A stretch of 64,000 nt of DNA from Deinococcus alpinitundrae (lineage in GTDB: Bacteria; Deinococcota; Deinococci; Deinococcales; Deinococcaceae). Position numbers and translations under genes: made by a program. A model generated the notes under the pieces. That model did not search any database and was not told the DNA's origin. It worked only from the letters and a program-made list of their open reading frames with translations. Shown here in pieces: positions 20,495 through 30,933 of this stretch (position 1 is the first letter of the stretch; every line of letters starts with the position of its first letter). Location of the stretch: contig NZ_WXZL01000003.1 in NCBI RefSeq assembly GCF_009982895.1, positions 124,001 through 188,000 on the forward strand, read 5' to 3'.

Positions 20495-22444
20495 ATGAAT
20501 GAAGATCACCGGGCTGTCTTGCCTTACGGCGCATGGCCTTCGGCCATCACCGCCGACGTCATCACGGCTGGCAGTGTGGGGCTGGGCGGCGTCACGGTGG
20601 ACGGGCCGGACGTGTACTGGATAGAGAGCCGTGCCCATGAAGGCGGACGCAGCCTGCTGGTGCGTCTCACGCCGGACGGAGCAGTCAGCGACGTGACGCC
20701 GCCGCCATTCAATGTCCGCAGCCGGGTTCACGAGTACGGTGGGCGCTGCCACGCCGTGCAGGGCGGCACAGTTTATTTCAGCCACTTCGCCGACGACCGC
20801 CTGTACAGGCAGGAATCTGCCCAGGCACCGGAGCCGATCACCCCGGAGCTTCAAGTGCGTTATGCCGATCTCGAACTCGATCCGGCACGGGGCTGCCTCG
20901 TCGCGGTGCGTGAGGACCACCGGGAAGCGCAGCAGGAAGCCCGTAACGAACTGGTGGCGCTGGCTCTCGGTGGTCCCAATGCCGAGGGCGGCGTGGTCCT
21001 GGCAAGCGGGGCGGACTTCTACGCCGTGCCGCGCCTGAGTCCCGACGGCTCCCAGCTGGCCTGGGTCGAGTGGAACCATCCGAACATGCCCTGGGACGAA
21101 ACACGCTTGATGCTGGGGCAGGTCGCGGCAGACGGGTCGCTGCTCGACGTGCGTCAGGTCGCGGGCGGGCCGGGCGAGTCGGCCCAGGAGCCGCGCTGGT
21201 CGCCCGGCGGTGTGCTGCATTTCGTCTCGGACCGCAGCGGCTGGTGGAACCTCTACCGCCTGAATCCTGAACCGGAAGCCCTGTACCCACTGGACGCAGA
21301 ATTCAGCGGCCCGCAGTGGCAGTTCGGTTCCTCGACCTACGTCTTTCTGGCCGATGAGCAACTCATCTGCGCCTATCACCAGGGTGGCCGGACCCAGCTG
21401 GCGAGCCTGGATCGCGGTGGGTCCGGCTGGCAGCTCACGGCGCTCGACACGCCCTTTACGGCTGCTTCCGATCTGCGGGTTCAGGGGCAGCAGGTGGTGC
21501 TCAAAGCGGGAGCGCCCGACCGTGCGCCGTGCATCGTCCGGTTGAGCGCTGACGGCGACAGCGAGATTTTACGAGAATCCTCGACTTTTCCCCTGCCGCC
21601 TGACGAGGTGAGCGTGCCGGAGGCCATCGCGTTTCCCACCGAGGGCGGCAAAACGGCCCACGCCTTTTTCTATCCGCCCCGCAACGCTGGCGTGCGCGGG
21701 CCACAGGGCGAGCAACCACCACTGCTGGTGATGAGTCACGGTGGGCCGACCGGGGCCACCGAAGCGGTGCTCGATCCCTCGGTGCAGTTCTGGACCAGCC
21801 GGGGCATTGGGGTGCTGGACGTAAATTACGGCGGGTCCACCGGGTTCGGGCGCGAGTACCGTCAGCGGCTGAATGGCGAGTGGGGCGTGGTGGACGTGCA
21901 GGACTGCGTGAACGCGGCACGTTTCGTGGCCGGGCGCGGCGACGCCGACCCGCAGCGCCTGGCCATCACCGGAGGCAGCGCAGGCGGCTACACCACCCTC
22001 TGCGCGCTGACGTTCTCAGAGGTCTTCGCCGCCGGGGCCAGCCATTACGGCGTGAGTGACGCCGAGGCGCTGGCGCAGGACACCCACAAGTTCGAGAGCC
22101 GCTACATGGACAGCATGATCGGCCCCTATCCCCAGGAGAAGGCCTGCTATCAGGCGCGCTCGCCGATTCACTTTACCGAGCGGCTCAAACGCCCGGTGGT
22201 GTTTTTCCAGGGCCTCGACGATAAAGTGGTACTGCCAGATCAGGCGCGCAAGATGTTCGAGGCGGTGCGCTCACGCGGCCTGATCACGGCGCTGGTGGAA
22301 TTCGCTGGCGAGGGGCACGGGTTTCGCCGGGCCGAGAACGTCAAGCGGGCGCTGGAAGGCGAACTGGAGTTTTACGGTCAGGTGTTCGGGTTCACGCCAG
22401 CGGACATCACGCCCGGTCTGGAAATCATGAATCTGCCCGGCTGA
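20495..22444 (+). CDS. S9-family prolyl oligopeptidase-type peptidase
   Basis: A 649-residue enzyme with an N-terminal beta-propeller (~1-380, repeats such as YAVPRLSPDGSQLAWVEW and EPRWSPGGVLHFVSDRSG) and a C-terminal alpha/beta hydrolase domain. The catalytic Ser is in TGGSAGGYTT, the Asp in GLDDKVVLPDQ, and the His in GEGHGFRR. There is no signal peptide. GGAGG precedes the ATG. Acylaminoacyl- or dipeptidyl-peptidase activity on short peptides is likely, closing the peptide operon that begins with the iminopeptidase. Confidence 0.9.
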   Translation: MNEDHRAVLPYGAWPSAITADVITAGSVGLGGVTVDGPDVYWIESRAHEGGRSLLVRLTPDGAVSDVTPPPFNVRSRVHEYGGRCHAVQGGTVYFSHFADDRLYRQESAQAPEPITPELQVRYADLELDPARGCLVAVREDHREAQQEARNELVALALGGPNAEGGVVLASGADFYAVPRLSPDGSQLAWVEWNHPNMPWDETRLMLGQVAADGSLLDVRQVAGGPGESAQEPRWSPGGVLHFVSDRSGWWNLYRLNPEPEALYPLDAEFSGPQWQFGSSTYVFLADEQLICAYHQGGRTQLASLDRGGSGWQLTALDTPFTAASDLRVQGQQVVLKAGAPDRAPCIVRLSADGDSEILRESSTFPLPPDEVSVPEAIAFPTEGGKTAHAFFYPPRNAGVRGPQGEQPPLLVMSHGGPTGATEAVLDPSVQFWTSRGIGVLDVNYGGSTGFGREYRQRLNGEWGVVDVQDCVNAARFVAGRGDADPQRLAITGGSAGGYTTLCALTFSEVFAAGASHYGVSDAEALAQDTHKFESRYMDSMIGPYPQEKACYQARSPIHFTERLKRPVVFFQGLDDKVVLPDQARKMFEAVRSRGLITALVEFAGEGHGFRRAENVKRALEGELEFYGQVFGFTPADITPGLEIMNLPG

Positions 22445-22506
22445 CACGAGCGGAGAGGCAGCAGAGAACAGAAGTGCCGAGCAGCCTCGGGTACAGCGCC
22501 GTGCCC

Positions 22507-23616
22507 TCAGAGGTCAAACTGAACGCCGCTCAATTCTTCGGAAACCTGCCACAGCCGCTGGGCATCGCTCTCGTTGTGTGAACGGGCATTCGACTCGACC
22601 TGCTCCGGCGCGCCGCCCAGTTCGGCCAGTCCGGAAGGACCGAAGTACTGCCCACCCCGAACCTGCGGCGCGGTGGCCGCATACAGGGTCGGCAGCGCCC
22701 CCATCGCCTGGGTCTGGGCGAACAGGCGGTTGGCGAGTTGCATGCCCCCGCCCTCACCTTGCAGGCCCGTTGCCGCGTAGCCTGGATGGGCTGCCACCGC
22801 CAGCGTTGACTCGTTCGCCGCCGCCAATTTGCGCTGCAATTCGTAGATGAACAGCAGATTGGCGAGTTTGCTCTGCCCGTACGCCTGCCAGGCGTTGTAG
22901 GTCCGGTGACGCCAGTTGAGATCAGCGAAATCGAGGTGCCCGAAGCGGTGCGCGGTGCTGCTGACGCTGACGACGCGTGCGCCGGGCGTCGCGTTGAGCA
23001 GGGGCATGAGCTGTGCTGTCAGCGCGAAGTGCGCCAGATGGTTGACGCCGAACTGCACTTCGAAACCCTGCTCAGTCTGGCCCTGCGGCGGCACCATGAT
23101 GCCGGCGTTGTTGATTAGCAGATCAAGGCGCTGGTACTTGGTCTTGAACTGGTCTGCAAACGAGCGCACCGAATTCAGGTCGCCCAGATCAAGTTCCATG
23201 ACGGTGACACTTCCGGCAGGCTGAAGTGCCCGGATGGCCTCGGCGGCCCGGTTGGCCTTCTGGGCGCTTCGGCAGGCCATGATGACGGTTGCGCCGCGCT
23301 GGGCCAGTGCCCGCGCGGTCTCGTAACCCAGGCCGCTGTTGGCCCCGGTGACAATGGCAATCCTGCCGGACTGGTCGGGAATGTCGGCCTCGCTCCAGTC
23401 ACTCTTCTGACGGCCCGCAGCAAAATAGGCCAGCGGGCCGACGAAGTTGACAAACAGCGCGGCCCGCCAGACGACCTTGCGGCCGTGGAGTCGGGCTTCC
23501 GGGCGCCCGCTCAGGTCCGTCCAGGCAGCGGCGAACAGTCCCGCCTGGACAGTTCCTGCGGCGACGATGGCGGCTTTCTGGGCGGTGGTGAGTGAGTTCC
23601 AGGTGGGGAAGGGCAT
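22507..23616 (-). CDS. SDR oxidoreductase with N-terminal PLDc_N-like membrane anchor
   Basis: A 369-residue protein. From residue ~85 it is a short-chain dehydrogenase of the retinol-dehydrogenase-like group: VTGANSGLGYETARAL (nucleotide site), INNAGIM, VSVSSTAHRF, and AYGQSKLANLLF with the catalytic Tyr and Lys. The first ~70 residues are extra. They hold two hydrophobic segments (~15-32 and ~48-68) joined by DLSGRPEARLHGRKVVW and ending FVGPLAYFAAGR. That resembles the PLDc_N anchor usually found on cardiolipin synthases. The ATG follows GAGGAG. A membrane-bound lipid or aldehyde reductase is plausible; the substrate is unknown. Confidence 0.8.
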   Translation of the reverse strand: MPFPTWNSLTTAQKAAIVAAGTVQAGLFAAAWTDLSGRPEARLHGRKVVWRAALFVNFVGPLAYFAAGRQKSDWSEADIPDQSGRIAIVTGANSGLGYETARALAQRGATVIMACRSAQKANRAAEAIRALQPAGSVTVMELDLGDLNSVRSFADQFKTKYQRLDLLINNAGIMVPPQGQTEQGFEVQFGVNHLAHFALTAQLMPLLNATPGARVVSVSSTAHRFGHLDFADLNWRHRTYNAWQAYGQSKLANLLFIYELQRKLAAANESTLAVAAHPGYAATGLQGEGGGMQLANRLFAQTQAMGALPTLYAATAPQVRGGQYFGPSGLAELGGAPEQVESNARSHNESDAQRLWQVSEELSGVQFDL

Positions 23617-23721
23617 GGGTGTTCTCCTCGTGGTGGGGGACAGGCAGGGGGCTGAATGCTTCGCCGGGGACCAGACGCTGAGCTGAACGGTGGCAGGTGA
23701 GGTCACAAACCGGATGGGGGA

Positions 23722-25236
23722 TCAGTGCTCCGGTTCGCGTCCCAGTGCGCCGGGTTTGTCGTAAACGGCCAGTCGCTCGATCAGCGTGGCCGAGGCTTCG
23801 TTCAAGCCTACCAGCACCACTTCGCGGTCCAGCCACCGGTACTTGAGCATCACCTTGTCGAGCGCGCCCACCGCCGAGCCGTCCCAGAAATGGGCATCGG
23901 TCAGGTCGATGACGACGCGGCGGGCCGAATGCGTGAAGTCGAACTGATGCACGAAGTCGTGGGTGCTGACAAAAAAGAGCTGACCGCGCACGGTGTAGGT
24001 TCGGCTGCCGTCTGCCGAGTCGGTTACCGTGACGCTGGAGAGCTGCGAGATCTTGCGGGCAAAGAACAAAGCGCTGAGAATGACGCCGACCAGCACGCCC
24101 AGCGCCAGGTCGCGGGTCAGCACTGTGACGGCCACGGTGGTGAGCATCACGATGGTCTCGCCTTTCGGAAACACCGTCAGGGTTCTGAGGCTCTGCCAGT
24201 CGAAGGTGCCCACGCTGACCACGATCATCACGGCGACCAGCGCGGCCATCGGAATCTGAACGAGCAGCGGCTGGAGCACCAGGATCAGCAGCAGCAAAAA
24301 CGCCCCGGCCACGAAGGTCGAGAGCCGCCCGCGCCCGCCGTTGCCCACGTTGATCATGCTCTGGCCGATCATGGCGCAGCCTGCCATCCCGCCGAAAAAG
24401 CCGGTGATAATGTTGGCGACGCCCTGCCCGCGCGCCTCCACGTTCTTGTTGCTGGTCGTTTCGGTGCGCTCGTCGACGAGCTGGGCAGTCAGCAGGCTTT
24501 CGAGCAGGCCCACCAGCGAGAGCGTCAGCGCCACCGGAAAGATGATCCCCAGAGTGTGGAGCGTCAGCGGCACCTGCGGCAGTGAGAATGGCGGCAGGGC
24601 GCTGGGCAGGGTGCCGATGTCACCCACCGTCCGCACGTCGGCGTGGGTGTAGACCGAGATCAGGGTCAGCACCACGATGGCGACGAGGGCGCTGGGGACG
24701 GCCCTGAAGACGCGCGGCAGCAGGAAGATGATGGCGAGTCCGGCGGCCACCATCGCGTACATCTGCCAGCCCGCACCCACGAACTGCGGCAACTGCGCCG
24801 AGAAAATCAGGATCGCCAGCGCGTTGACAAACCCCACCATGACACTGCGCGGCACGAACTTGAGATACCGCGCGAGCCTGGCCCAGCCGAACAGCACTTG
24901 CAGACCGCCGGTCAGGATGGTGGTGGCAAACAGGTACGGTAACCCGTGGTCGCGTACCAGCCCAGTCATCAGCAGGGCCATCGCCCCGGTCGCCGCACTG
25001 ATCATGGCGGGCCGCCCGCCGATGAAGGCGATGACCATCGCGATGATGAACGAGGCGTACAACCCCACCTTGGGATCGACGCCCGCGATAATCGAGAAGG
25101 CGATGGCCTCGGGAATCAGGGCCAGCGCCACCACGATGCCCGCCAGCACGTCCCGGCGAGGATTCATGAACCATTCGCGGCGGTACTGCTGGAAGTCGAA
25201 GCGGGGCGGAGCGGCGGAGTCGGGTCTTGCAGTCAT
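23722..25236 (-). CDS. SulP-family anion transporter with STAS domain
   Basis: A 504-residue membrane protein with ~10-12 hydrophobic segments, starting [29 protein letters not shown], the SulP signature region. Residues from ~400 form a cytoplasmic STAS domain ([22 protein letters not shown]). Members move sulfate, bicarbonate or other anions with Na+ or H+; the ion cannot be assigned from sequence. The start at [10 protein letters not shown] has GAGGTG upstream. It sits ~105 bases downstream of the SDR start on the same strand, with no obvious functional link. Confidence 0.9.
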   Translation of the reverse strand: MTARPDSAAPPRFDFQQYRREWFMNPRRDVLAGIVVALALIPEAIAFSIIAGVDPKVGLYASFIIAMVIAFIGGRPAMISAATGAMALLMTGLVRDHGLPYLFATTILTGGLQVLFGWARLARYLKFVPRSVMVGFVNALAILIFSAQLPQFVGAGWQMYAMVAAGLAIIFLLPRVFRAVPSALVAIVVLTLISVYTHADVRTVGDIGTLPSALPPFSLPQVPLTLHTLGIIFPVALTLSLVGLLESLLTAQLVDERTETTSNKNVEARGQGVANIITGFFGGMAGCAMIGQSMINVGNGGRGRLSTFVAGAFLLLLILVLQPLLVQIPMAALVAVMIVVSVGTFDWQSLRTLTVFPKGETIVMLTTVAVTVLTRDLALGVLVGVILSALFFARKISQLSSVTVTDSADGSRTYTVRGQLFFVSTHDFVHQFDFTHSARRVVIDLTDAHFWDGSAVGALDKVMLKYRWLDREVVLVGLNEASATLIERLAVYDKPGALGREPEH

Positions 25237-25475
25237 GGATGCACCTCGCGGGGTGCCGTGACAACCGGCCAGAGAAAAAGCCGTCGCCGAAACGTGGCGG
25301 GCGGTCAGCAGTCGGTTATCGTCAGGGGCGTCACTCGCGGGCAGGTTGGGGACCTGAATACCGGCAGACGCCGCACCTGCGGCCCGTGCAGTCTGACAGA
25401 CCGGGCCGGCGCATGGCAAGTCGGCTCTTTCTTTCCGCCCATTGGCCTACCCACCTGGGCGCGACTGCACCGCGC

Positions 25476-26393
25476 TCAGGGCAGCACGTACCCCGCTGCG
25501 GTAGCGATCCCGTACCACTCCTCGCGGGTCAGGTCGACCTCGCTGGCCTTCACGCAGTCGGTGAGGCGCTGCGAATTCATGGTGCCAGTGACGGGCTGCA
25601 TCTTCGCCGGGTGACGCAGCAGCCAGGCCAGGGCGATGGTCGTGTTACTGACCGCGTACTTACCCGCCACCTCGTCGATTTTCTTGTTGAGTTCCGGGAA
25701 CTTGGGGTTGTCCAGAAAAACACCCTCGAAGAAACCGAACTGAAACGGCGACCAGGGCTGAATGGTGATGTCGTGCAGGCGGCAGTAATCCAGGATGCCG
25801 CCGTCGCGGTCGATGGCCTCGGCGTTTTCCATGTTCACGTTCCAGCCCCAGGTGATCATGCTGGCGTTGGTGATGCTGAGCTGGAGCTGGTTGGCGACCA
25901 GCGGCTGCTGGACATACTTCTTGAGCAGATCGATCTGGCGCGGGTGCTGGTTCGAGACGCCGAAGTGCCGCACCTTGCCCTCTTTTTCGAGCTGATCGAA
26001 GGCGGCGGCGACTTCCTCCGGCTCGACCAGCGCGTCGGGGCGGTGCAGTAGCAGCACGTCGAGGTAATCGGTCTTGAGGCGCTTGAGGCTGCCGTCCACC
26101 GAGGCCAGGATGTGCTCTTTGGAAAAGTCGAAGGTGCCGGGGCGGATGCCGCACTTGGACTGCAAGATCATCTTCTCGCGCAGCGAGCTGTTCATGCCCA
26201 CCACGTCGGCAAAAATAGTCTCGCACTGGCCGCCGCCGTAGACATCGGCGTGGTCGAAGAAATTTGCACCCACATCGAGTGAGGTCTGCACGAAGCGCTC
26301 GGCTTCGGCCCGCTCGATGCTGTCGATGCGCATGCAGCCGACAGCCACCACTGGCACGTCGAGGTCACTGGTTCCAAGTTTGATGGTTCGCAT
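25476..26393 (-). CDS. Aldo/keto reductase (YdhF-like)
   Basis: A 305-residue TIM-barrel NADPH-dependent reductase. The catalytic tetrad is visible: FFDHADVYGG (Asp and Tyr), LQSKCGIRPG (Lys) and VLLLHRPDAL (His). The cofactor region near the end is PVTGTMNSQRL. CAAGGAGG precedes the ATG. It is divergent from the alpha-mannosidase gene, sharing a ~200-bp region, so it may reduce a sugar released there. That is inference from position only. Confidence 0.9.
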   Translation of the reverse strand: MRTIKLGTSDLDVPVVAVGCMRIDSIERAEAERFVQTSLDVGANFFDHADVYGGGQCETIFADVVGMNSSLREKMILQSKCGIRPGTFDFSKEHILASVDGSLKRLKTDYLDVLLLHRPDALVEPEEVAAAFDQLEKEGKVRHFGVSNQHPRQIDLLKKYVQQPLVANQLQLSITNASMITWGWNVNMENAEAIDRDGGILDYCRLHDITIQPWSPFQFGFFEGVFLDNPKFPELNKKIDEVAGKYAVSNTTIALAWLLRHPAKMQPVTGTMNSQRLTDCVKASEVDLTREEWYGIATAAGYVLP

Positions 26394-26599
26394 GATGGTG
26401 TTGCCTCCTTGAAGGTGGGCCGCGCAAAGTCAGGCCCATGAAAAACGTTTTCGTTGTCAGGGTAGGGCAGATCGCGGTAGCCGTGCACGAAGGCCAAGAA
26501 GCGGTGAACGCGCGGGCGCAGAGGAGGTCGTGCCGGGCGTGGCAAAATCAGGCGTTTCCTGTCCTGCCCGGCCCCGACGCTTTCCCGGAGGTTCTCCCA

Positions 26600-29500
26600 G
26601 TGACCCACGCCCTCACGACCGCCCAGACGCTCGCCCGACTCGCCAAACGCCTCAACGAACTGGGGGCCTGGCGCGACGCCCGGCGGCAGACGCTCACCTC
26701 CGGCGAATTTTTCGCGCGTGGCGCTGGGCAGGCCCAGCCCATCCTGGTGGGCGACGCCTGGCCCAGCCGCGACTTTCCAGTGACGCTGCGCTTCCGGGCG
26801 GAAGTTCCTGCGGCATGGTCGGGGCCGCTGGCGCTGCGCTTCGACGTGGGCGGCGAGGGTCTGCTGAGCGTGAACGGGGCGCAAATCGGCGGCCTCAACC
26901 CCTACCACCACGAGTACCGCCTGGGCGCGGAAGCTGCCATCGGCGGGGTGCTCGACGTCGAGATTCAGGCCAGTCCCAAGGACCTGTTTGGCCGCCCGGC
27001 CTACCGCCCAGTGCTGAAGGTGGCCTGTCTGGTGCAGCCGGACGAGGAGGTCCGTACCCTGCACGGCGACCTCGCGGCGGCGCTGGGCGCGGCCCGGCAA
27101 CTGCTGGCGCGGGGGCAGCCCGATCTGGCCGATCAGCTTGTGGGCGCGCTGGACGAAGTGTTCCGGCAAGTGCCGATCGAGCGCGGGGGCAGCGCCGCTT
27201 ACCTGGCCCGTGCGGTGCAGCAGCCCGACCAGGCTGCCGAGATCGCGTCGATCTGGGACGAGTGGGACTTTGCCAGAGAGGACCTTCCGGCGTTCCCCGA
27301 CGAGCTGCGCCCGGCGCTGCGGCAGGCCAGGGCTTTCTGGCAGCAGCGTCTTGCAGGGCTGCTGGAGCGCTTCCCACCTCTCGGCGCGCTGAGCCTCACT
27401 GGCCACGCCCACATCGACCTGGCCTGGCTGTGGCCGCTCTCGGAAACCCGCCGCAAGGCTGTTCGCACTTTCTCCTCAGTGCTCAGCCTGATGGAGCAGT
27501 ACCCCGACTTCACCTTCAACCAGTCCAGCGCTCAGCTCTACCGCTTCATGGAGGAGGACGCCCCCGAGCTGTTCGATCGCATCCGCCAGCGGGTCGCTGA
27601 GGGCCGCTGGGACGTGGTCGGCGGCATGTGGGTCGAACCCGACGGCAACCTGATCTCGGGCGAGTCGTGGGCGCGGCAACTGCTCTACGGCCAGCGCTAC
27701 TTCCGGGAGAAGTTCGGCCAGACGGCCCGCGTCTGCTGGCTGCCCGACACCTTCGGGTACGCCGCCAACCTGCCGCAACTGCTGAACCTGGCGCAGATGC
27801 CTTACTTCTTCACGACCAAACTCACCTGGAACGAGACCAACACCTTTCCCCACGATCTCTACCAGTGGGAGGGACTGGACGGCAGCCGGGTCGTCGCCCA
27901 CAGCTTCTTCAACCCCGACCCGGCGATGGGCTACAACGGCGATATCGCGCCCACCGACACCTTGCAGACCTGGCAGAACTTCCGGGGCAAGCGCACCCAC
28001 ACCGAGAGCCTGCTGAGTTTCGGCTACGGCGACGGCGGCGGCGGCCCCACCGCCGAGATGCTGGAGCGCTACGCCCGTCTTCAGGCGTTCCCCGGTTTGC
28101 CCCGGCTGCGGATGCGGCGGGTGGCCGACTTCTACGGCGATATTGAATGGGGCGCACTGCCCATCTGGTGGGGCGAGCAGTACTTGGAACTGCACCGGGG
28201 CACCTACACCGCCCAGGCCCGCGTCAAAGCCCTCAACCGCCGCCTGGAACATACCCTGACCGAGGCCGAAAGTGCCTGCGCCCTGGCCCAGCGCCTCGCC
28301 GGGCAAAGTTACCCGCGCACGGCACTCGGAGCGCTGTGGGAAATTTTGCTCAGAAACCAGTTTCACGACATTCTTCCGGGATCGGGTGTCAGGGCCGTGT
28401 ACGACGTGGCCCACCAGGAACTCGGCGCGGCGCTGGAGGACGCGCGGCAGTGGCGCGGGCAGGCACTCCAGGTGCTCAGTGACGTGGTGGGCGGCCCCGG
28501 CCAGATGGTCGTCTGGAACCTGTCGTCCGATGACCGGCGCCTGCGGGCGGTGCTCAGCGCCGAATCTGGTCTGGCAGCCTCGTACACGGTAGCGGGCCAG
28601 CCCGTGCAGGGCGAACAGCTGGACGGAGTGCTGACCCTGCACGGCAACGTGACGGTGCCGGGCCTGGGCTACCTGCGGGTGGACGTGGGAAACACGGACG
28701 ACCCCCAACCGTCCAGCCCGCCGTTTGCCGACGACCTGACACTCGAAAACACTCAGCTGCGGGCCGTGATCGGCGAGGACGGAACCGTCGCCTCGCTGAT
28801 TCACAAGGGGTCGGGCCGGGAACTGCTCTCGGGGCGCGGCAACCAGCTGTGGGCCTACGTCGATCTGGCCCGTGAGTGGGACGCCTGGGAACTCGACGCC
28901 GCCTACGCTCAGGAGGGCCAGGAACTGCTGGCCGAGGCCCGCCCCGAACGGCTGCCCGGCACGCTCAGCCAGCGCATCCGGGTGCGGCGCAGGCACGGCC
29001 AGAGCAGCATCACCCAGATCTACGAACTCTCAGCCGGCAGCGCCCGGCTCGACATTCACACCGAGGTCGATTGGCAGGGCCGACACACCCTGCTGCGGAC
29101 ACTGTCCCCGGTGGCGGTCCGCAGCGCCCACGCCACTTTCGAGACTGCCTTCGGCAGCGTGACCCGCACCACCCACACGAACACGAGCTGGGACGCGGCG
29201 CAGTTCGAGGTGCCGGGCCACCGCTGGGCTGATCTCAGTGACGGCGCGGCGGGGCTGGGCCTGCTCACCGACAGCAAGTACGGCTATTCGTGCAAGGGCA
29301 ATCTGCTTGGCCTGAGCCTGCTGCGCGCTCCGGTGTTCCCCGACCCCACCGCCGACGAGGGCCAGCACCGCTTCAGCTACGCCCTCTACCCGCACGCCGG
29401 CGACTGGCGAAATGGCACCGTCCGGGAAGCCCACGACCTCAACGCGCCGCTGCTGGCCTGCCGCAGCGAGGGCGCAGCAGGGGAGAGGGTGCAGGTGGGG

Positions 29501-29755
29501 ACGGCTGTCTCGGTGCGGCTGCTCGGGTTGCCTCCGGGCCTGCGCCTGAGCGCCCTCAAGCTGGCCGAGGACAGCGATGCTCTGCTGCTGCGTGTCTACG
29601 AGGCGCACGGGCAGAGCGCGGCGCTCGACCTTGAAGATGAACTGGGCGTGCGCGACTGGCGCGCCGTCAATCTGCTCGAAGAACCGCTGCCCGGCGGCGA
29701 GCGCCCCCAACCGGTCACGGCTTACCAGGTCGTCACGCTGCTCGAACAGCTTTGA
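26600..29755 (+). CDS. Alpha-mannosidase, glycoside hydrolase family 38
   Basis: A 1051-residue cytoplasmic GH38 enzyme of the usual length for bacterial and class II enzymes. Zinc ligands lie in GHAHIDLAWLWPLSETRRK, the nucleophile Asp in WLPDTFGYAANLPQ, and a further metal His in QFHDILPGSG. The C-terminal half is the beta-sandwich typical of the family. GTG was chosen as start because GGAGG lies 8 bases upstream and the family N terminus aligns; the ~54 codons open upstream look non-coding. It releases mannose from alpha-mannosides or imported glycan fragments. Confidence 0.93.
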   Translation: MTHALTTAQTLARLAKRLNELGAWRDARRQTLTSGEFFARGAGQAQPILVGDAWPSRDFPVTLRFRAEVPAAWSGPLALRFDVGGEGLLSVNGAQIGGLNPYHHEYRLGAEAAIGGVLDVEIQASPKDLFGRPAYRPVLKVACLVQPDEEVRTLHGDLAAALGAARQLLARGQPDLADQLVGALDEVFRQVPIERGGSAAYLARAVQQPDQAAEIASIWDEWDFAREDLPAFPDELRPALRQARAFWQQRLAGLLERFPPLGALSLTGHAHIDLAWLWPLSETRRKAVRTFSSVLSLMEQYPDFTFNQSSAQLYRFMEEDAPELFDRIRQRVAEGRWDVVGGMWVEPDGNLISGESWARQLLYGQRYFREKFGQTARVCWLPDTFGYAANLPQLLNLAQMPYFFTTKLTWNETNTFPHDLYQWEGLDGSRVVAHSFFNPDPAMGYNGDIAPTDTLQTWQNFRGKRTHTESLLSFGYGDGGGGPTAEMLERYARLQAFPGLPRLRMRRVADFYGDIEWGALPIWWGEQYLELHRGTYTAQARVKALNRRLEHTLTEAESACALAQRLAGQSYPRTALGALWEILLRNQFHDILPGSGVRAVYDVAHQELGAALEDARQWRGQALQVLSDVVGGPGQMVVWNLSSDDRRLRAVLSAESGLAASYTVAGQPVQGEQLDGVLTLHGNVTVPGLGYLRVDVGNTDDPQPSSPPFADDLTLENTQLRAVIGEDGTVASLIHKGSGRELLSGRGNQLWAYVDLAREWDAWELDAAYAQEGQELLAEARPERLPGTLSQRIRVRRRHGQSSITQIYELSAGSARLDIHTEVDWQGRHTLLRTLSPVAVRSAHATFETAFGSVTRTTHTNTSWDAAQFEVPGHRWADLSDGAAGLGLLTDSKYGYSCKGNLLGLSLLRAPVFPDPTADEGQHRFSYALYPHAGDWRNGTVREAHDLNAPLLACRSEGAAGERVQVGTAVSVRLLGLPPGLRLSALKLAEDSDALLLRVYEAHGQSAALDLEDELGVRDWRAVNLLEEPLPGGERPQPVTAYQVVTLLEQL

Positions 29756-29804
29756 GCGGGTGCGGAGGCTTGTGCGGCCTGGACGCAGGCTCTAGCCTCT
29801 GGGC

Positions 29805-30350
29805 ATGAACCGCTTTCTTCTGGCCCCGGCCCGTCGCTCGCTCGGCGCATTGACCCTCGCGGCACTGGGCTTGCTGCCGCTGGCCGCCGCTGAGCGGGTC
29901 AGGGTGCCCGGTACCGATCTGAGCATCGATCTACCCGTTGGCTTTATCGCTATGCCGCCGGATGTCGTCGCCAGTAAGTATGCCCGCACCACCACGCCGC
30001 CAACCCAGGTCTACTCCACGCCCGGCCCGCACTGGGAAGTGAATATCGCCTTTGCCATGAGAGATGTCCGGCTGCCCGACGGCGACCTGAACCCGACCCG
30101 TACCGCGCTGGAAGGCCCGCTGAAAAACGTGCCGGGCTTTCGCTGGGTCAAGCACGACGTGGAAACTGTCGCCGGGCGCGAGTGGATCGTGCTGCAATTC
30201 TGGGTCAACGGCCTCGACACCCCGATCTACAACGATCTGCGGGTCACCCGTCAAGGCGACAAGACGCTGCTGGTGACAGCCAATGTGACGAAGGCGCTCT
30301 ACGGACCGTACGCTGCCCGCCTCGGCGCGGCCATGCAGAGCCTGAAGTAG
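29805..30350 (+). CDS. Small exported protein of unknown function
   Basis: A 181-residue protein beginning with a basic stretch and hydrophobic signal peptide (LGALTLAALGLLPLAAAE). The mature part has RVRVPGTDLSIDLPVGFIAMP, then an alternating beta-type pattern ending VTKALYGPYAARLGAAMQSL. This layout, an amphipathic start about a physiological property followed by a small alpha/beta fold, resembles PsbP/DUF1795-like exported domains, but I do not recognise a specific family. It lies 49 bases after the mannosidase stop and may be co-transcribed. Confidence 0.7.
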   Translation: MNRFLLAPARRSLGALTLAALGLLPLAAAERVRVPGTDLSIDLPVGFIAMPPDVVASKYARTTTPPTQVYSTPGPHWEVNIAFAMRDVRLPDGDLNPTRTALEGPLKNVPGFRWVKHDVETVAGREWIVLQFWVNGLDTPIYNDLRVTRQGDKTLLVTANVTKALYGPYAARLGAAMQSLK

Positions 30351-30933
30351 AGCAAAGTCAGGGCGTTCGCCGTTAAGCTGAAGTCCGACTCACATAGATT
30401 CCATTTGTTGCGTATGGAACTTGGAAAAGAACCGATTCCCCTACTCCGCGTCCGGAACCCGTTCTCCTCCTTCTTCCATTGGTCAGACTGAATGGTTCTT
30501 TGGAAACGATTTAATCCGGATTCGTATCACTTCCCAAAAACGACGGCCAGCGTGACGCACAGTGTGAGGAGTGCCTCCAGCATCAGCTCCGGGTAGCTCA
30601 CCCCGCGCGAGTCAGCGGGTAGGTTTCCACGACGAGTGCTCCGAAGGGAAGTGGGCCGAGTGCTTCGGGGATCGAGGAGTATACCGCCGATGATGCGCCG
30701 GGTCAGCGGCAAGCGCACTCGGTCAGGTGGCCAGCCGACCTGGCCGGAAGGCCACTGGATGCAGCCACCACGTCCGGCGCAGAATGACCGGCACGGCTGG
30801 AGCTCCTCCTCCCCGCCGTGCACCGTGGACTGCTCGTCCAGGCAGTGATGGCCTTCGGCAAGGTGGGTTTCGGGTTGTGGCCCGACACCGCGGCCCGCGC
30901 CCACTGCCGCTCTCCACCCAGACCCGCGTGACA
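30351..30933. other. Gene-poor region, nothing recognised
   Basis: The first ~180 bases are AT-richer and lack long frames. A leftward frame (30527-30934) can be read, but its composition is Arg/Gly-rich and shadow-like except for a short hydrophobic tail (ELMLEALLTLCVTLAVVF). No ribosome binding site or family match supports it. Given the decayed genes next door, this is probably rearranged or eroding DNA. Confidence 0.4.

Noticed and set aside
19268..21379. 703-codon leftward open frame opposite the M42 and S9 peptidases
   Set aside because: Covers parts of two genes with intact catalytic motifs on the other strand; shadow frame.
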